A stretch of DNA of 64,000 nt from Treponema denticola ATCC 35405 (GCF_000008185.1 NC_002967.9:2418001-2482000); one strand, 5' to 3'; counted from the first letter of the stretch, positions 8,508 through 17,221 are shown. The notes: generated by a model not told the origin, from the sequence alone. A program made the numbers and translations.

Positions 8508-8536
8508 ATTATATCAATAAAAGGGATAAAAGTCAA
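8508..8536 (-). promoter_or_regulatory. Sigma-70 type promoter of the rpmH-rnpA-yidD-yidC-jag unit
   Basis: In minus-strand orientation TTGACT (8531-8536) is followed after exactly 17 bases by TATAAT (8508-8513). It is correctly oriented upstream of rpmH. A single near-match to a DnaA box overlaps the -10 region. Confidence 0.85.
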
Positions 8537-8645
8537 GAGTATAAGAAAAGTAAGTTTTTAACATCTAGTACATAAAATAAAAATATGATAAAATTAAAAA
8601 TAGATTTTTTAGCAGGAATACATACTGCAAAAAAAAGGAGATAGT

Positions 8646-9782
8646 ATGACTAAAAGAAAAATTTTGGTTACCGGTTCACTCGGACAGATCGGAAGTGAAT
8701 TGGTTATGTTTTTAAGAAAAGAGTACGGAAACGACAATGTTATAGCTTCCGATATCGAAAAAAAAGATGTACCCAAGGTTATCGGAAGCGGTCCCTTTGA
8801 AAAGCTCGATGTCCTTGACGGCAAAAAAACTCTTGAGGTTTGCAAAAAATATAAGGTCAACACGATCATCCACCTTGCAGCCCTTCTTTCAGCCGTTGCC
8901 GAAAAAAATCCTCAATTAGCCTATCAGATTAACCTTACAGGTTTACACAATATGTTGGAACTTTCACGAGAACAAAAATATTCTCTTTTTGTACCCAGCT
9001 CAATCGCAGCCTTCGGCCCCTCGACCCCTGCCGATAAGACTCCGCAGGATACAATTCAGAGGCCTACCTCAATGTACGGTGTTACAAAGGTTGCCGGAGA
9101 ACTTTTGTGCGATTACTATCACCAAAAATTCGGCGTAGACACAAGAGGTGTACGCTTCCCCGGCCTTATCTCCTATGAGGCCCTCCCCGGCGGCGGAACA
9201 ACCGACTATGCCGTTCATATCTACTATGAAGCCTTAAAAAAAGGAGCCTATACTTCCTTTATCAAAAAAGGAACCCTTATGGACATGATGTACATGCCCG
9301 ATGCATTAAACGCTATCTTTAAACTTCTTGAAGCAGACCCTGCAAAATTAAAACACAGAAACGCCTTTAATATCACGGCTATGAGCTTTGCTCCCGAAAC
9401 GATAGCTGCAGAAATCAAAAAGCATATACCCAAATTTAAGATGAGCTATGATGTCGATCCCGTACGTCAGGCTATAGCAGATTCTTGGCCTAACTCCCTC
9501 GATGATTCTTGTGCCAAAAAAGAATGGGGTTGGAAGCCCAAGTACAACCTTGAAAGCATGACAAAGGATATGCTCGAAAAATTGAGCGAAAAACTCGGAA
9601 TCGAGCTTCCGAATGCAAAACCTGCCGCAGTAAAGGTAAGCACAGCTAAGGCTCCTGCCGCTAAAAAACCGGCAAAGTCTGCGAAGCCTACTAAAACAGT
9701 GAAGCCGGCAGAAAAGGCTCCCAAGGCAGCAGCAAAGAAACCGGCAGCCAAACCTTCTAAGGGAACTGAAAAAAAGAAGTAA
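8646..9782 (+). CDS. SDR-type L-threonine dehydrogenase-like protein with Lys/Ala/Pro-rich tail
   Basis: This is an NAD-dependent extended short-chain dehydrogenase of the epimerase superfamily. It has the Rossmann motif GSLGQIGSEL near the N-terminus, the substrate and cofactor segment IIHLAALLS, and active-site Ser plus YGVTK (Tyr and Lys). The block RFPGLISYEALPGGGTTDYA followed by MMYMPDA is typical of the UDP-galactose-epimerase-like L-threonine 3-dehydrogenases, so oxidation of threonine to 2-amino-3-ketobutyrate is the likely reaction. The catalytic domain ends near residue 320. A tail of about 55 residues, made almost only of K, A, P, T and S, follows and resembles histone H1 tails. 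AAGGAG lies upstream. No kbl ligase gene is adjacent. Confidence 0.85.
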   Translation: MTKRKILVTGSLGQIGSELVMFLRKEYGNDNVIASDIEKKDVPKVIGSGPFEKLDVLDGKKTLEVCKKYKVNTIIHLAALLSAVAEKNPQLAYQINLTGLHNMLELSREQKYSLFVPSSIAAFGPSTPADKTPQDTIQRPTSMYGVTKVAGELLCDYYHQKFGVDTRGVRFPGLISYEALPGGGTTDYAVHIYYEALKKGAYTSFIKKGTLMDMMYMPDALNAIFKLLEADPAKLKHRNAFNITAMSFAPETIAAEIKKHIPKFKMSYDVDPVRQAIADSWPNSLDDSCAKKEWGWKPKYNLESMTKDMLEKLSEKLGIELPNAKPAAVKVSTAKAPAAKKPAKSAKPTKTVKPAEKAPKAAAKKPAAKPSKGTEKKK

Positions 9783-9789
9783 ACCTTGA

Positions 9790-9815
9790 CTTTTAAAAAA
9801 ATAGTTTTTTAAAAG
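9790..9815 (+). other. AT-only intercistronic hairpin
   Basis: CTTTTAAAAAA and TTTTTTAAAAG form a perfect 11-base stem with a four-base loop between the dehydrogenase stop and the Shine-Dalgarno of the radical SAM gene. It may be a weak terminator or a processing site; its low GC content argues against strong termination. Confidence 0.45.
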
Positions 9816-9830
9816 AACTTTAGGAGGGCT

Positions 9831-10724
9831 ATGAAAGAAGCGGAATTTTGGAAAAAAGAATCTTCTTTTTTAGAAAATGAAGACGATAAAATACGCTGCC
9901 TTTTATGCCCTCACAGATGTCTTATAAAAGAGGGGCAAAGCTCCCGATGCCTTAGCCGCAAAAACATAGGCGGAAAACTTTACAGCTTAAACTACGGCAA
10001 GGTTTTGGGAGCAGCCCTCGACCCCATCGAAAAAAAGCCCCTATATCGGTTTTATCCTTCTACTTATATTTTCTCGGTAGGGACATTCGGCTGTAACTTT
10101 GACTGCCTCTTTTGTCAAAACCATTCCCTCGTTCATTCCGTTCCAAAAAAAATAGAGGAGAAAACCAACAATTATCAGGATGAGGTCAGCCCCGAGGAAC
10201 TGATTGGGGCTGTTTTAAAAACGCCCTCTATCGGCATAGCTTTTACTTATAACGAGCCCACGGTTTGGTATGAGTATATAAAGGATGTCCTCCCGATTGC
10301 AAAAGAAAAAGATCTAAAAACAGTGCTTGTAACAAACGGCTTTATCGAAGAAGAACCTTTAAAAAAAATTCTCCCGATGATTGATGCGATGAATATCGAT
10401 CTAAAGTCATTTTCCCCGCAGTTTTATACCAAGGTCTGTAAGGGAAAAATAGAACCTGTAATAAACACTATAAAAAAAGCCGCCTCACAAATTCATCTTG
10501 AAGTTACCTGCTTGGTTATTGAAGGATATAACAGCGGCGACGATGAAATGGAAGCCCTCTCCCAAATGCTTGCAAAAATAAGACCGGATATACCCCTTCA
10601 TATCTCGGCCTTCTACCCTGCCTACAAGATGAGGGACAAGGCCCCCACAAGGCCTGAAACAATCAGGCACCTATGTAAGACAGCCCAAAGAAATTTAAAA
10701 TATGTTTATCCGGGGAATATTTAA
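9831..10724 (+). CDS. AmmeMemoRadiSam system radical SAM enzyme
   Basis: This radical SAM protein belongs to the pyruvate-formate-lyase-activase-like family that accompanies AMMECR1 and Memo proteins. The cluster-binding motif is GCNFDCLFC (Cys88, Cys92, Cys95) after SVGTFG. An extra N-terminal Cys set (C23, C26, C30, C40: CLLCPHRC to SSRC) and DPIEKKPLYRFYP are diagnostic of the group. Further motifs are FTYNEPTVWYEY, VTNGF and MNIDLKSF. The 297-residue length is a little short but complete to PGNI. The substrate is not known. Its partner, the Memo/LigB-AMMECR1 fusion, is encoded near 59.5-61.0 kb. AGGAGGG precedes the ATG. The 3' end faces a convergent gene only six bases away. Confidence 0.9.
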   Translation: MKEAEFWKKESSFLENEDDKIRCLLCPHRCLIKEGQSSRCLSRKNIGGKLYSLNYGKVLGAALDPIEKKPLYRFYPSTYIFSVGTFGCNFDCLFCQNHSLVHSVPKKIEEKTNNYQDEVSPEELIGAVLKTPSIGIAFTYNEPTVWYEYIKDVLPIAKEKDLKTVLVTNGFIEEEPLKKILPMIDAMNIDLKSFSPQFYTKVCKGKIEPVINTIKKAASQIHLEVTCLVIEGYNSGDDEMEALSQMLAKIRPDIPLHISAFYPAYKMRDKAPTRPETIRHLCKTAQRNLKYVYPGNI

Positions 10725-10730
10725 GGCCCT

Positions 10731-11372
10731 CTAAATCTTTTCTATCCAGCCTCTTTCAGCTCCTATCGAAGTATTGGAACCGTGCCCGGGATAAACGGTA
10801 GTGTCATCCGGTAGGTTTAAAAGAGATTTTAGTGAAGCCTTCATCTTTTGATCGTCCCCGCCCAAAAGGTCTGTTCTTCCATGGGAGCGGTAAAAAAGGG
10901 TATCTCCCGAAAAGAGGACTTTTGCTTCCTCGTTCCAAAAGCAAACAGAGCCTTCGGTATGCCCGGGAGTATATAAAACCTTAAAACCGTTTACAATATC
11001 TCCGTCTTTTAACAAAGCAGTAGGCTCCGGAAAATCATATTTCAAAGCTTTTATATATCTTTCTGCACGGATTTGGCTAAAACATGCAATATGCTTTTCT
11101 TTTCCGTTTTTGCCCAGATAGCCCGCATCTGCAGGATGAATCCACAAAGAAGAATCGGGATATTTTAACATAAGTTCGGGCACGCCGCCCACATGGTCAA
11201 AATGTCCGTGGGTAAGCATAATTTCGAGTCTTTCGGCATTTTTGTTTTTTAGGTATTCCATCAATTCCTCATCCGTGCCGCCCGGATCAACGAGGAGAAC
11301 CGTTTTTTTATCCAAGGGAAGAGCCCAAGTCTTTACAAAAAGCGGGCCGGTATAAATCTCCGTAATTTCCAT
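10731..11372 (-). CDS. Metallo-beta-lactamase fold hydrolase (glyoxalase II-like)
   Basis: This is a 213-residue MBL-fold protein with the dinuclear zinc signature THGHFDHVGG, the later ligands in YTPGHTEGSVCF (His) and FSGDTLF (Asp), and the terminal His in VYPGHGSNT. The short length and GRTDLLGGD segment match the stand-alone glyoxalase II-like (YcbL) group of thioester hydrolases; the actual substrate is unknown. The ATG has no Shine-Dalgarno but lies five bases after the -10 of a consensus promoter, so its mRNA should begin at or next to the start codon. Confidence 0.9.
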   Translation of the reverse strand: MEITEIYTGPLFVKTWALPLDKKTVLLVDPGGTDEELMEYLKNKNAERLEIMLTHGHFDHVGGVPELMLKYPDSSLWIHPADAGYLGKNGKEKHIACFSQIRAERYIKALKYDFPEPTALLKDGDIVNGFKVLYTPGHTEGSVCFWNEEAKVLFSGDTLFYRSHGRTDLLGGDDQKMKASLKSLLNLPDDTTVYPGHGSNTSIGAERGWIEKI

Positions 11373-11377
11373 ATCTT

Positions 11378-11406
11378 TTTATACGGCAATTTTGTAAAAA
11401 TGTCAA
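11378..11406 (-). promoter_or_regulatory. Consensus promoter of the MBL-fold hydrolase gene
   Basis: TTGACA (11401-11406), 17 bases, then TATAAA (11378-11383) on the minus strand. Only five bases separate the -10 box from the ATG at 11372, which predicts a leaderless transcript. The -35 box overlaps the rpoN stop codon. Confidence 0.85.
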
Positions 11407-12794
11407 TTACGATGATAAGAAGAAGGAAGGCCCATTTCTTTGCGGTACTTATTTACAGTTCTTACGGCGATATCGATTCCGCGTTCTTTTAAGATTTGAG
11501 AAATACGGGTGTCGGTTTTTTTTTCGGTATCCGATTCGATGATTTCTTGTATGGCTTTTTCTACAAAGTCTTTTGATAATCCGCCGCTTACTTCCGGCGA
11601 AAACAGGTCTTTAATTTCAAAGAGACCCCACTCGCATCTTATGTACTTTTGGTTTGAAACTCTTGAAACGGTAGAAGGGCTTAAGCCCACAATTTCTGCA
11701 ATATCGATTTGTTTTAAGGGCTTTAAATAGCCTGCCTGCATTTTGTCACTCTCCCCTTCAGAGGACGGTTTGCAGGGGCGGCCTAAAAAAAAGGCCTCTT
11801 GAAAATTTACAAGGGCAGTTAAAACTTTTAATATAGTCTGATTGCGGTAGGCAAGCACATTCATAAAAAGAGCTGCCTTGTTTAAAAACTCCGAAGCCTC
11901 TTTTTTTTCTTCTTTTGAACCGGAATTTTTTATTTTTTCATATTCGGGCGAAATCTCCAAGGCAGGAACTTCTTCATCATTTATTATAATCTTAATCTCG
12001 TTCCCTTCCCGTTTTATCTCGGCAATCGGCGTAATAAATTTTTCGCCGTCTCCTTTGCTTGCATAGGCAAGCCCCGGCTTAGGGTTTAAGGCATCTATCA
12101 ATCCTGCAAGTTCTTCCGCCGTTTCCAAATCTATATCGATTTTTTTTTGAGCAAGTTTTTTTATAAAAAGTTTTAAATCGGAAACAAAGACAAGAACTTC
12201 GTAGTGTTCTTTTATTATCTTTACGCAAAGAGAATATATGGTTTTATAAATATCAAGGATTTCATGCGTTTTGGGCGACTCGCAAAGAATTCCCGCCTGC
12301 ACAATAAGAGATTCTTTAAAACCGGAACAGGCACAGCCTATCGGTTCAAACCGCCTGACAATATTAAGGGCTTTTTTTATTTCCGCATGGTTTATCTTTT
12401 TTTCGGCAAGCAGGCCTGCAAAGAGTTCTTCAAGAGGAACCCAATAAAAACCGTTTTGATCCAAATTTTGAATTATGAGCATTGCCGCATCTAGGACATA
12501 CTCGTCCGTAATCGATTCTCCTGCTTGTTCAATCAGATGAGCTTGAAGGGTTTTGCGGGAATCATCTTCGATGCTCTCCAAAAAACTTTGATGCTTATCC
12601 CCCTCTTCAGCGGAGGCGGCACTCACTCGGGAAGATGTTTTAAAAACAAGGGCCGGATTCCGCTTTACTTCTTTTATTACCTCTTCCTGAAGTTCTTCGC
12701 TCGATAAATTAAGCATGGCAACAGCATTCAGCATTTGCTGGTTCATCACCATTTTTTGAGATAAAATCTGCTGCTGCCTTTGCTTTAATAACAT
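11403..12794 (-). CDS. rpoN: RNA polymerase sigma-54 factor
   Basis: RpoN directs RNA polymerase to -24/-12 promoters and needs an AAA+ activator. Region I is the Gln-rich N-terminus (QRQQQILSQKMVMNQQMLNAVAML). The core-binding region follows (DEYVLDAAMLIIQNLDQNGF, RRFEPIGCACSG), then the DNA-binding part with LKQIDIAEIVGLSPSTVSRV. The RpoN box is present as AVRTVNKYRK at about residues 443-452. The 463-residue length is normal. A weak AAGG precedes the ATG, 11 bases after the tldE stop, so it is probably co-transcribed with tldD-tldE. No sigma-54 promoter or activator gene was recognised in this window. Confidence 0.95.
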   Translation of the reverse strand: MLLKQRQQQILSQKMVMNQQMLNAVAMLNLSSEELQEEVIKEVKRNPALVFKTSSRVSAASAEEGDKHQSFLESIEDDSRKTLQAHLIEQAGESITDEYVLDAAMLIIQNLDQNGFYWVPLEELFAGLLAEKKINHAEIKKALNIVRRFEPIGCACSGFKESLIVQAGILCESPKTHEILDIYKTIYSLCVKIIKEHYEVLVFVSDLKLFIKKLAQKKIDIDLETAEELAGLIDALNPKPGLAYASKGDGEKFITPIAEIKREGNEIKIIINDEEVPALEISPEYEKIKNSGSKEEKKEASEFLNKAALFMNVLAYRNQTILKVLTALVNFQEAFFLGRPCKPSSEGESDKMQAGYLKPLKQIDIAEIVGLSPSTVSRVSNQKYIRCEWGLFEIKDLFSPEVSGGLSKDFVEKAIQEIIESDTEKKTDTRISQILKERGIDIAVRTVNKYRKEMGLPSSYHRN

Positions 12795-12805
12795 TTATTT
12801 TTACC

Positions 12806-14140
12806 TTAGAGCGTGCAGTTAAAATCCTTTACCAAGATGCCGGGAAGCGAAGCTCCTCCTGTGCTTCTGCTGCCGTAGGTGCCGGTGTTTGCAAAGATGC
12901 GGCTTTCCTTTGTTACGGCCAAAAGGTTTTCCCCGAACATATTGTACAAGGATTCGTCCCAACGCATATCGGCAATGGGGGCAACGATTTTTCCGTCTTC
13001 TACCCAAAGGCAGGCAAAACGGGTCATTCCCGTTACGCGGGCCGAGGAGGTATCGCTCCAGTTCAGGTAGTTAAAGTTTGAAATATAAATACCCGTACCC
13101 AGCTCTTTTACGGCATCAGCTTCGTTTAAGTTTCCCGTTCCGATAACTATTGAACGCATACTTTCGCTTAAAGGAGCACCATTGGATTTTACCCCGTACT
13201 GAGTTTCGGTTCTTAAACTGACCAAGGTATTTTTAAGCTTACCCTTTTCGATTATGCTTAATTTTTCGGGAGCAAGCTCTCCGTTTGAGTTAAAGGCAGG
13301 TTCAAGCCCAAGCGAAAAGTCCTGAGTCAAATTAAACTTATCGGAAAAATGCTCCCTTCCCTCTTTTAAGGCAAGATAGGCACTTGAGCCTTGCTGCATA
13401 CTCCTTTCGCTAAAACCGTTCCACGAAAAAAAGTCGGTTACGTCAAGAAGGGCATCGGCACTTATAAATGCCTTGTATTTTCCGGGAGCTAATTTTTTTT
13501 GAGGCGTATGTAAAACTTCCAAACCTTTTCGAGCTTGCTCTATCTTTAGCTTATATTGAGCATCACTCCATTCCGTTCCCGAATAAAGAGATTTTATACC
13601 GCGGCCGTTTTCGAGCCAAACCGAATAATCCAAAACAAAGGTTTCGGTCTGAAACCAATGGCTTGCCCCTGCGGAAGTTATAACACCCTTACAAATAACG
13701 CCCTGAGAATAAAGGCCTGCAAAGTCAAGGTCTTTAACGGGAGATAAAATAGTTTCGGGTATCTTATCTTCGGGTAAAAGTTTTCCCGTATATATTGCCG
13801 AAGAGGTTTGCGAGGCTTCCGGGATTGACTGGTACTTGTCTTCGGGCAGAAGCATTATAGAGTCTCTAGCTTCTTGAAGAGCCTCTGCAGCCATCCTCTT
13901 ATCTTTTTCCATACTCATCTGAATACCGAAACTGAAATTATGGGTGCGGTTCTTTTTCCAAAAAGTGCAAGAAAAATAACCTTGATCAACCATTCCGTTT
14001 TGGCGTACCTTAGCCTTGCTAAAGCGCATAAAATAGCTCTTTTCGCCCGAAAAAGAAATCGAAATTTTTTCTCCCTCCAACAGTTCCGAAAGCATAAAAT
14101 CGGCAATCGATTCAAAATATTCTTTAAAACTCATTTTCAT
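12806..14140 (-). CDS. pmbA: TldE/PmbA-type protein of the TldD/E protease pair
   Basis: This is the 444-residue partner of TldD, the subunit without a zinc motif. The family signature is in the C-terminal half: GKYKAFISADALLDVTDFF, LVSLRTETQYGVKSNGA, and RVTGMTRFACLWVEDGKIVAPIADMRW near the end. TldD/TldE heterodimers degrade unfolded peptides and mature certain modified peptides such as microcin B17. The ATG overlaps the tldD stop (ATGA), indicating coupled translation and a 1:1 complex. No HExxxH is present, as expected for this subunit. Confidence 0.92.
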   Translation of the reverse strand: MKMSFKEYFESIADFMLSELLEGEKISISFSGEKSYFMRFSKAKVRQNGMVDQGYFSCTFWKKNRTHNFSFGIQMSMEKDKRMAAEALQEARDSIMLLPEDKYQSIPEASQTSSAIYTGKLLPEDKIPETILSPVKDLDFAGLYSQGVICKGVITSAGASHWFQTETFVLDYSVWLENGRGIKSLYSGTEWSDAQYKLKIEQARKGLEVLHTPQKKLAPGKYKAFISADALLDVTDFFSWNGFSERSMQQGSSAYLALKEGREHFSDKFNLTQDFSLGLEPAFNSNGELAPEKLSIIEKGKLKNTLVSLRTETQYGVKSNGAPLSESMRSIVIGTGNLNEADAVKELGTGIYISNFNYLNWSDTSSARVTGMTRFACLWVEDGKIVAPIADMRWDESLYNMFGENLLAVTKESRIFANTGTYGSRSTGGASLPGILVKDFNCTL

Positions 14141-15603
14141 TTTCCGCCTCCAAAAACTTCTACATCAGAAAATGCGCAGACAGGACTTGCGTGTCCTACA
14201 CTGATAACCTGATTCGGTTCTCCCTTACCGCAGTTAGGCGTTCCGTAAACATGGAATGTGGATTTATCGCCTACAGCACAAAGGTTTCGCCAAAAGTTTT
14301 GAGATACACCGCGGTAGTTCGGGTCGCGTACGGTTTTGGTAATTTTTCCGTTTTCGATTAATTGGCCGTATTCGCATCCGAATTGAAATTTATTGCGGTA
14401 ATCGTCTATCGACCATGAGCGGTTAGATGTCATAATAATTCCCTTTTCGATTGAAGAAATTATTTGATCAAAGCTGCTGGTTCCAGGTTCAAGGTTTAGG
14501 TTTGCCATTCTGTCTATCGGCGGCCGGTTCCACGAGGTTGCTCTTTGGTTTGCGACCATCTTGTCCGGCGGAACGGTTTTGCCTGCATAGAGGCGGCCTG
14601 CACTTTCGAGGCTTCCCAAGGCACAGACTAAAATTCCATCCTTGATTATAAAGGTTTTCTTTGCCTGAGCTCCCGTCTGGTCGGCAGCAAAGGTGGCAAG
14701 CTGATATGGAATTGTAGGATCGTAGCAGATATTCATAAGCTTTGAGCCGTATTGGAAGCTTCCTATATCTTCAGGCTTTATAAAACTGCCGCCTGCAAAG
14801 TTTCTTTCATCGCCTAAAATGCGGTCAATTTCCAAGGGGTGGCCGACGCTTTCGTGAATTTGTAAAAGCATTTGGTCGGGCATAAGAACAAGGGTACGCC
14901 TGTCGGAAGGACAGGACTCGGCTCCCAAGAGCTCTATTACTTCATTCCCTACCCTTTTGGCTTCTACCTTGGATTTGGCAAAGTTTAAAAACTCATAGCC
15001 TCCCTGAAAGGTACGGGCACCTGCGCCGTTATAAGTTCGCCTTTGAATTATGTCCCCTCGGCGGGCAGCGGCACCGAAACTTGAACCTATTGTGTAAAAA
15101 TCCTGTAAGATTTTTGCACCTCCTGAACTTAAAAGCTCTATCACCTCTTCGCCTAAATTTACATAGGCATGAGTGTCAATAACCTCATCGGAGACTTTTA
15201 AAATATTGCATATCTCAAAAAGATAATCGAAAATTTCCGTTTTGGAAGGGCGGGTCTTTTTGCCCCTGAGAGTCTCGTATTTTAATTCCGTATCCGGCCT
15301 GACATTTTTGTCAAAATCGGCAATTTTAAAGGCTGAAGCGGTTTTAGCGGCATTAAAGGCTTGACAGGCAGCTTCGGCAGCTCCTTGAGGCGTCATATTT
15401 TGACTTGCCCCATAAGCAATATGCCCCTTATACAAGACCTCAACCATAAAACCCTGATCAAGCCCATAACCGGAAGATTCAAAAGCTCCATCCTGAGCCG
15501 CAAAGAAAGTATCTCTTGTGCGGTGAATGCGTAAAGTTACAAGCTCCGCCTTAGGAACGGCGTTTTTTGCAGCTTCAAGCAGGCTTTCAGATGTATAAAT
15601 CAT
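14137..15603 (-). CDS. tldD: TldD family zinc metallopeptidase
   Basis: TldD is the catalytic subunit of the TldD/E peptidase. The zinc motif HESVGH is at residues 250-255. Other family blocks are LVLMPDQMLLQIHESVGHPLE, LGDERNFAGGSFI, NLNLEPGTSSF and the C-terminal GTPNCGKGEPNQ. The 488-residue length is usual. AGGGGG precedes the ATG. It is the first gene of the tldD-tldE-rpoN unit, with a good promoter 28 bases upstream. The C-terminus overlaps the pmbA start by four bases. Confidence 0.94.
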   Translation of the reverse strand: MIYTSESLLEAAKNAVPKAELVTLRIHRTRDTFFAAQDGAFESSGYGLDQGFMVEVLYKGHIAYGASQNMTPQGAAEAACQAFNAAKTASAFKIADFDKNVRPDTELKYETLRGKKTRPSKTEIFDYLFEICNILKVSDEVIDTHAYVNLGEEVIELLSSGGAKILQDFYTIGSSFGAAARRGDIIQRRTYNGAGARTFQGGYEFLNFAKSKVEAKRVGNEVIELLGAESCPSDRRTLVLMPDQMLLQIHESVGHPLEIDRILGDERNFAGGSFIKPEDIGSFQYGSKLMNICYDPTIPYQLATFAADQTGAQAKKTFIIKDGILVCALGSLESAGRLYAGKTVPPDKMVANQRATSWNRPPIDRMANLNLEPGTSSFDQIISSIEKGIIMTSNRSWSIDDYRNKFQFGCEYGQLIENGKITKTVRDPNYRGVSQNFWRNLCAVGDKSTFHVYGTPNCGKGEPNQVISVGHASPVCAFSDVEVFGGGK

Positions 15604-15630
15604 ATTTCCCCCTAAATAATTACTAGAATT

Positions 15631-15659
15631 ATTATATCAAAAAGAGGCAGATTTTGCAA
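15631..15659 (-). promoter_or_regulatory. Promoter of the tldD-tldE-rpoN unit
   Basis: TTGCAA (15654-15659), 17 bases, then TATAAT (15631-15636) on the minus strand, leading to tldD with a leader of about 20 bases that carries the ribosome binding site. Confidence 0.75.
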
Positions 15660-15733
15660 TTGAAAAAAAGAAAAACATAAAGCAGGAATCTTTAACCTTA
15701 TTATGGAGTTATAATAGAACCTAAAAATGCTTT

Positions 15734-17197
15734 TTACTCAAAGCTGTTTTTATCGGCGGCGCCGCTGACATCGACGGGGTACTTTCCGTCAAAGCAGGCA
15801 CAGCAAAAGTGGGTGTTTGCTCCGGCATCCTTCATCGCCTTGAGCATACTTTCTTGGGATAGATAGACTAAGGAGTCTGCACCGATGTGTTCCCTGATTT
15901 CTTCAACCGATTTTTTGTGGGCGATGAGGTTTTCAGGGTCTCCCATATCTACACCCATAAAACAGGAGTATCGTACCGGAGGAGAAGATATTCTGATATG
16001 AACTTCTTTTGCACCTGCTCCCCTAAGCATTTTGATTAAGGGTCCCATGGTGCTTCCGCGGACAATACTGTCATCGACCACTACGATGCGTTTTCCTTCG
16101 ACAGCTTCAGAGAGAACATTGAATTTCATCGCAACGCCTTGGTCACGCAATTTTTGGGTAGGCTGAATAAAGGTGCGTCCTATGTAGCGGTTTTTTGAAA
16201 AACCCTCATCATAGGGAATGCCCGATTCTTGAGAGTAGCCTATGGCTGCCGAACGGGACGAATCGGGAATAGCTATAACTATGTCGGCCTCAACTGGGGA
16301 GCTTTTTGCAAGCTCCTTGCCGAAATTTACACGGGATACGTGAACCGAAGCATTGTTCCAAACCGAGTCGGGGCGGGCAAAATAGACATACTCAAAAATA
16401 CATGGAGAAAGAGGCTCCTTAGGCGGAATGCGCATACAAAGCTCGGCTCCGTTATCGACAAGCTTTAGAATCTCACCGGCTTTTACCTCAGTAACATCCC
16501 TACAGCCCAATGTTAAAAGAGCACAAGATTCGCTTGCCGCAACCGATACCCCTTCCTGAAAACTTCCGACACAAAGAGGTCTGAAGCCCCAAGGGTCTCT
16601 GGCTATGTAAATTCCTTCAACCGTTAAAACGGCAATCGAAAAAGCTCCTTCCCATTCTCTCATACATGAAGCTATACGCTCCGCCCAAGAATCGCCTTTG
16701 GCAGCGGCAAGCATCATAATCATAACTTCGGTATCGGAGGTAGAAGAAAGCCCCACCCCTCTTTCCAAAAGTTTTTGCCTTAAATGCGGGGCGTTTACAA
16801 GGTTTCCGTTATGAGCAAGGGCTATAGGCCCGTACATTGTTTCTATATAAAAGGGCTGGATATTTCCAAAAGAAGAAGAACCGGTAGTCGAGTAGCGGGT
16901 GTGGCCGATGGCAGCATAACCTTGGAGATTCGATATATCGTGTTCGGTAAAAATGTTGGAAACAAGGCCCGGTTTTTTGAAGACTCGGATATGTTTTCCG
17001 TTTGAAACAGCCATTCCGGCCGCTTCTTGTCCCCTGTGTTGAAGAGAAAAAAGAGCATAAAAAACCGAGCGGGCAGCGTCATCCGGCCTGAAAGGCAGCC
17101 TTTCGGGATTTTCCGTCTTATAGGAGTTTGAATCCCAGACAGCTGCGATCCCGCATTCTTCCCCTAAACTCGATTTAAAAATATCATCCTTGCTCAT
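15734..17197 (-). CDS. purF: Amidophosphoribosyltransferase
   Basis: PurF makes 5-phosphoribosylamine from PRPP and glutamine, the first step of purine synthesis. A 14-residue propeptide precedes the catalytic Cys15 (GEECGIAAV). The glutaminase domain has IGHTRYSTTGSS and LAHNGNLVN. The phosphoribosyltransferase domain has the PRPP loop VVVDDSIVRGSTM. The C-terminal FCCACFDGKYP resembles the Fe-S cluster cysteine region of Bacillus-type enzymes, which also have propeptides. The 487-residue length fits. Other pur genes are absent from the window. A ribosome binding site (AGGAGA) is upstream, and the transcript probably comes from the promoter region before the zinc-ribbon gene or a local one. 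Confidence 0.96.
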   Translation of the reverse strand: MSKDDIFKSSLGEECGIAAVWDSNSYKTENPERLPFRPDDAARSVFYALFSLQHRGQEAAGMAVSNGKHIRVFKKPGLVSNIFTEHDISNLQGYAAIGHTRYSTTGSSSFGNIQPFYIETMYGPIALAHNGNLVNAPHLRQKLLERGVGLSSTSDTEVMIMMLAAAKGDSWAERIASCMREWEGAFSIAVLTVEGIYIARDPWGFRPLCVGSFQEGVSVAASESCALLTLGCRDVTEVKAGEILKLVDNGAELCMRIPPKEPLSPCIFEYVYFARPDSVWNNASVHVSRVNFGKELAKSSPVEADIVIAIPDSSRSAAIGYSQESGIPYDEGFSKNRYIGRTFIQPTQKLRDQGVAMKFNVLSEAVEGKRIVVVDDSIVRGSTMGPLIKMLRGAGAKEVHIRISSPPVRYSCFMGVDMGDPENLIAHKKSVEEIREHIGADSLVYLSQESMLKAMKDAGANTHFCCACFDGKYPVDVSGAADKNSFE

Positions 17198-17221
17198 TTT
17201 CTCAAATTCTCCTAAATCTAA

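Noticed and set aside
8500-8515. TGTGGATTA, one mismatch from a DnaA box, next to rpmH
   Set aside because: It is a single site overlapping a promoter -10, with no cluster of boxes or AT-rich unwinding region, and dnaA is absent; not enough for an origin.
9467-9751. Open frame on the minus strand opposite the Lys/Ala/Pro tail
   Set aside because: It is the Ala/Phe/Gly-rich shadow of the repetitive tail and has no start signals.
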